Source of the DNA: Whitmania pigra
Lineage: Eukaryota; Annelida; Clitellata; Hirudinida; Haemopidae
Assembly (NCBI GenBank): GCA_021613335.1
Contig: JAJTWR010000398.1
Coordinates: 225,001-289,000 of the forward strand
Direction: 5' to 3'
DNA: 64,000 nt
Part shown: piece after piece, positions 63,010-64,000 of the stretch
Layout of the letters: every line of letters starts with the position of its first letter
How positions within the stretch are numbered: position 1 is the first letter of the stretch
The notes under the pieces: model-generated
Seen by the model: the letters and a program-made list of their open reading frames with translations, nothing else
The model's database searches: none
What the model was told of the DNA's origin: nothing
Translations under genes and position numbers: made by a program

Positions 63010-64000
63010 TCAACCGCCAGTGGACGCTGAATCTTGAGACTCATGGGTTGAATGTGTCATTTTACCACATATCCTGGAGAAGAGTTGAATTTAATTGAAA
63101 TTTGAATTATTTAAAATTAATTAACATCCTAATAAAATTATTTTACTGAATTCCTTCGTGTTTTCGGTCGGACCAAAAACGATCATCTACCATGTTTTCG
63201 ATTAAAATTAGTTAAATTCATAACACTTAATTACATTGTCATAATTCACCAACCATATATACATTCCCACCACGGTGAGTGCAACTAGGAGAAAAATAAA
63301 AAGGGAAATCAAGAGAATTTTGAGTTTACTGTATCTTGATCTTCCCTCCTCTAAAATATCAGAATATAGTAGATCAGTTGATAATCTATAAACACTTTTC
63401 TTATATATTTATTAATTTTTAAAGCAATAAAATTATTAAAATCCCACATTAAAAAATACCGAGAAACGTTTTTTTTAATAAAAGGAATTGTAGAGAAAAA
63501 TTTTTAAATTCATAAAGGAAAGCATTCAAATTTTAGATAGGCAAAAATTTATTACCTGGTTCACAAATCAATCCAGTGACCCTCACAAATCTAGGATAGC
63601 AACTGCAGTGGAAAGAACCATTGAAATTTACACAGACAGATACCTTATCTGGGCAAAGTTCTCTACCGCTTTTACATTCATCTATGTCTGTGCAACAAAC
63701 TCTACATTACTTCATAAGATTGTGAGCTGTACCATCACGTAATTGAGGGACAATCAGTGTGTCGCTCTTAGAGACAATTTTATTGCCTCCCCTCTATGCC
63801 TGAGTTGAAATTGGTTTCATCCCCCCTCAAAAAAAAATAAAGGTCAAATAATGAGCCACTTATATGGATGTTTCGGAAATGACATCCCTGCTAGTGATTA
63901 TAACATAGTCACAAATACCGATAAATTCATTTAAAAAAAAACGACTCCAACCTTCACAGGAGTTTGTAGTCTCGTTGAATAAATATCCTGGCAGACATAT
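63010..64000 (-). CDS. Receptor-like membrane protein copy C, 3' part, runs off the window
   Basis: Minus-strand exons in transcript order: beyond 64000 to 63952 (partial EGF, CLPGYLFNETTNSC), 63687-63556 (calcium-binding EGF, DIDECKSGRELCPD, CVNFNGSFHCSC), 63350-63254 (TM helix, about ILLISLFIFLLVALTVVGMY) and 63073-63010 (20-residue Ser/Thr-rich tail ending TGA). Exon sizes and phases match copies A and B exactly for the TM exon (97 nt). The tail sequence differs from both paralogues, so the cytoplasmic end is the fastest-changing part of the family. The N-terminal domains must lie to the right of the window. Confidence 0.82.

Overview
This is animal (metazoan) nuclear DNA. It is AT-rich, its genes are split by many GT-AG introns, it is full of microsatellites, and it carries a PRD-class Pax gene and an ANKLE1-type nuclease gene. 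The animal cannot be named from sequence alone; a spiralian such as an annelid is only my guess. All gene models below were assembled by hand from splice sites, matching intron phases and recognisable domains. No homology search was run.

Region 1 (1-9078) starts with a TGGA microsatellite and continues as non-coding upstream DNA. Region 2 (9079-14148, + strand) is a Pax3/7-like gene. It has the PAI half of the paired domain, no detectable RED half, an S50 homeodomain split by an intron made of CTCA repeats, a long Ser/Pro-rich C-terminus and a genomically encoded His run. Region 3 (17341-24524, + strand) is a predicted protein of about 1,500 residues: a basic, low-complexity N-terminus joined to a divergent AGC-like kinase domain whose HRD motif reads HRN. 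Region 4 (25285-29253, - strand), convergent with the kinase, is ANKLE1/LEM-3: ankyrin repeats, LEM domain and a GIY-YIG nuclease domain with its key residues present.

Region 5 (31399-64000, - strand) is a tandem family of single-pass membrane proteins. Copies A and B are each complete in 12 exons with agreeing phases; copy C runs off the right edge. The order is signal peptide, fucolectin/F5/8C-like galactose-binding domain, two WSC domains, EGF-like modules including one calcium-binding EGF, a transmembrane helix and a short tail. This suggests cell-surface carbohydrate recognition. Copies A and B share a TGACGTCA palindrome just 5' of the start codon.

The introns and gaps of region 5 are crowded with mobile DNA. 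There are several hAT elements with 8-bp target-site duplications, Tigger/pogo relics (one holding a 40-bp satellite), and a MULE-like foldback element with a 9-bp duplication. There is also an inverted-repeat element with a telomere-like core, a tRNA-derived SINE and non-LTR retrotransposon relics. The youngest-looking element is a 4.2-kb LTR retrotransposon with gag and protease regions but no room for reverse transcriptase or integrase.
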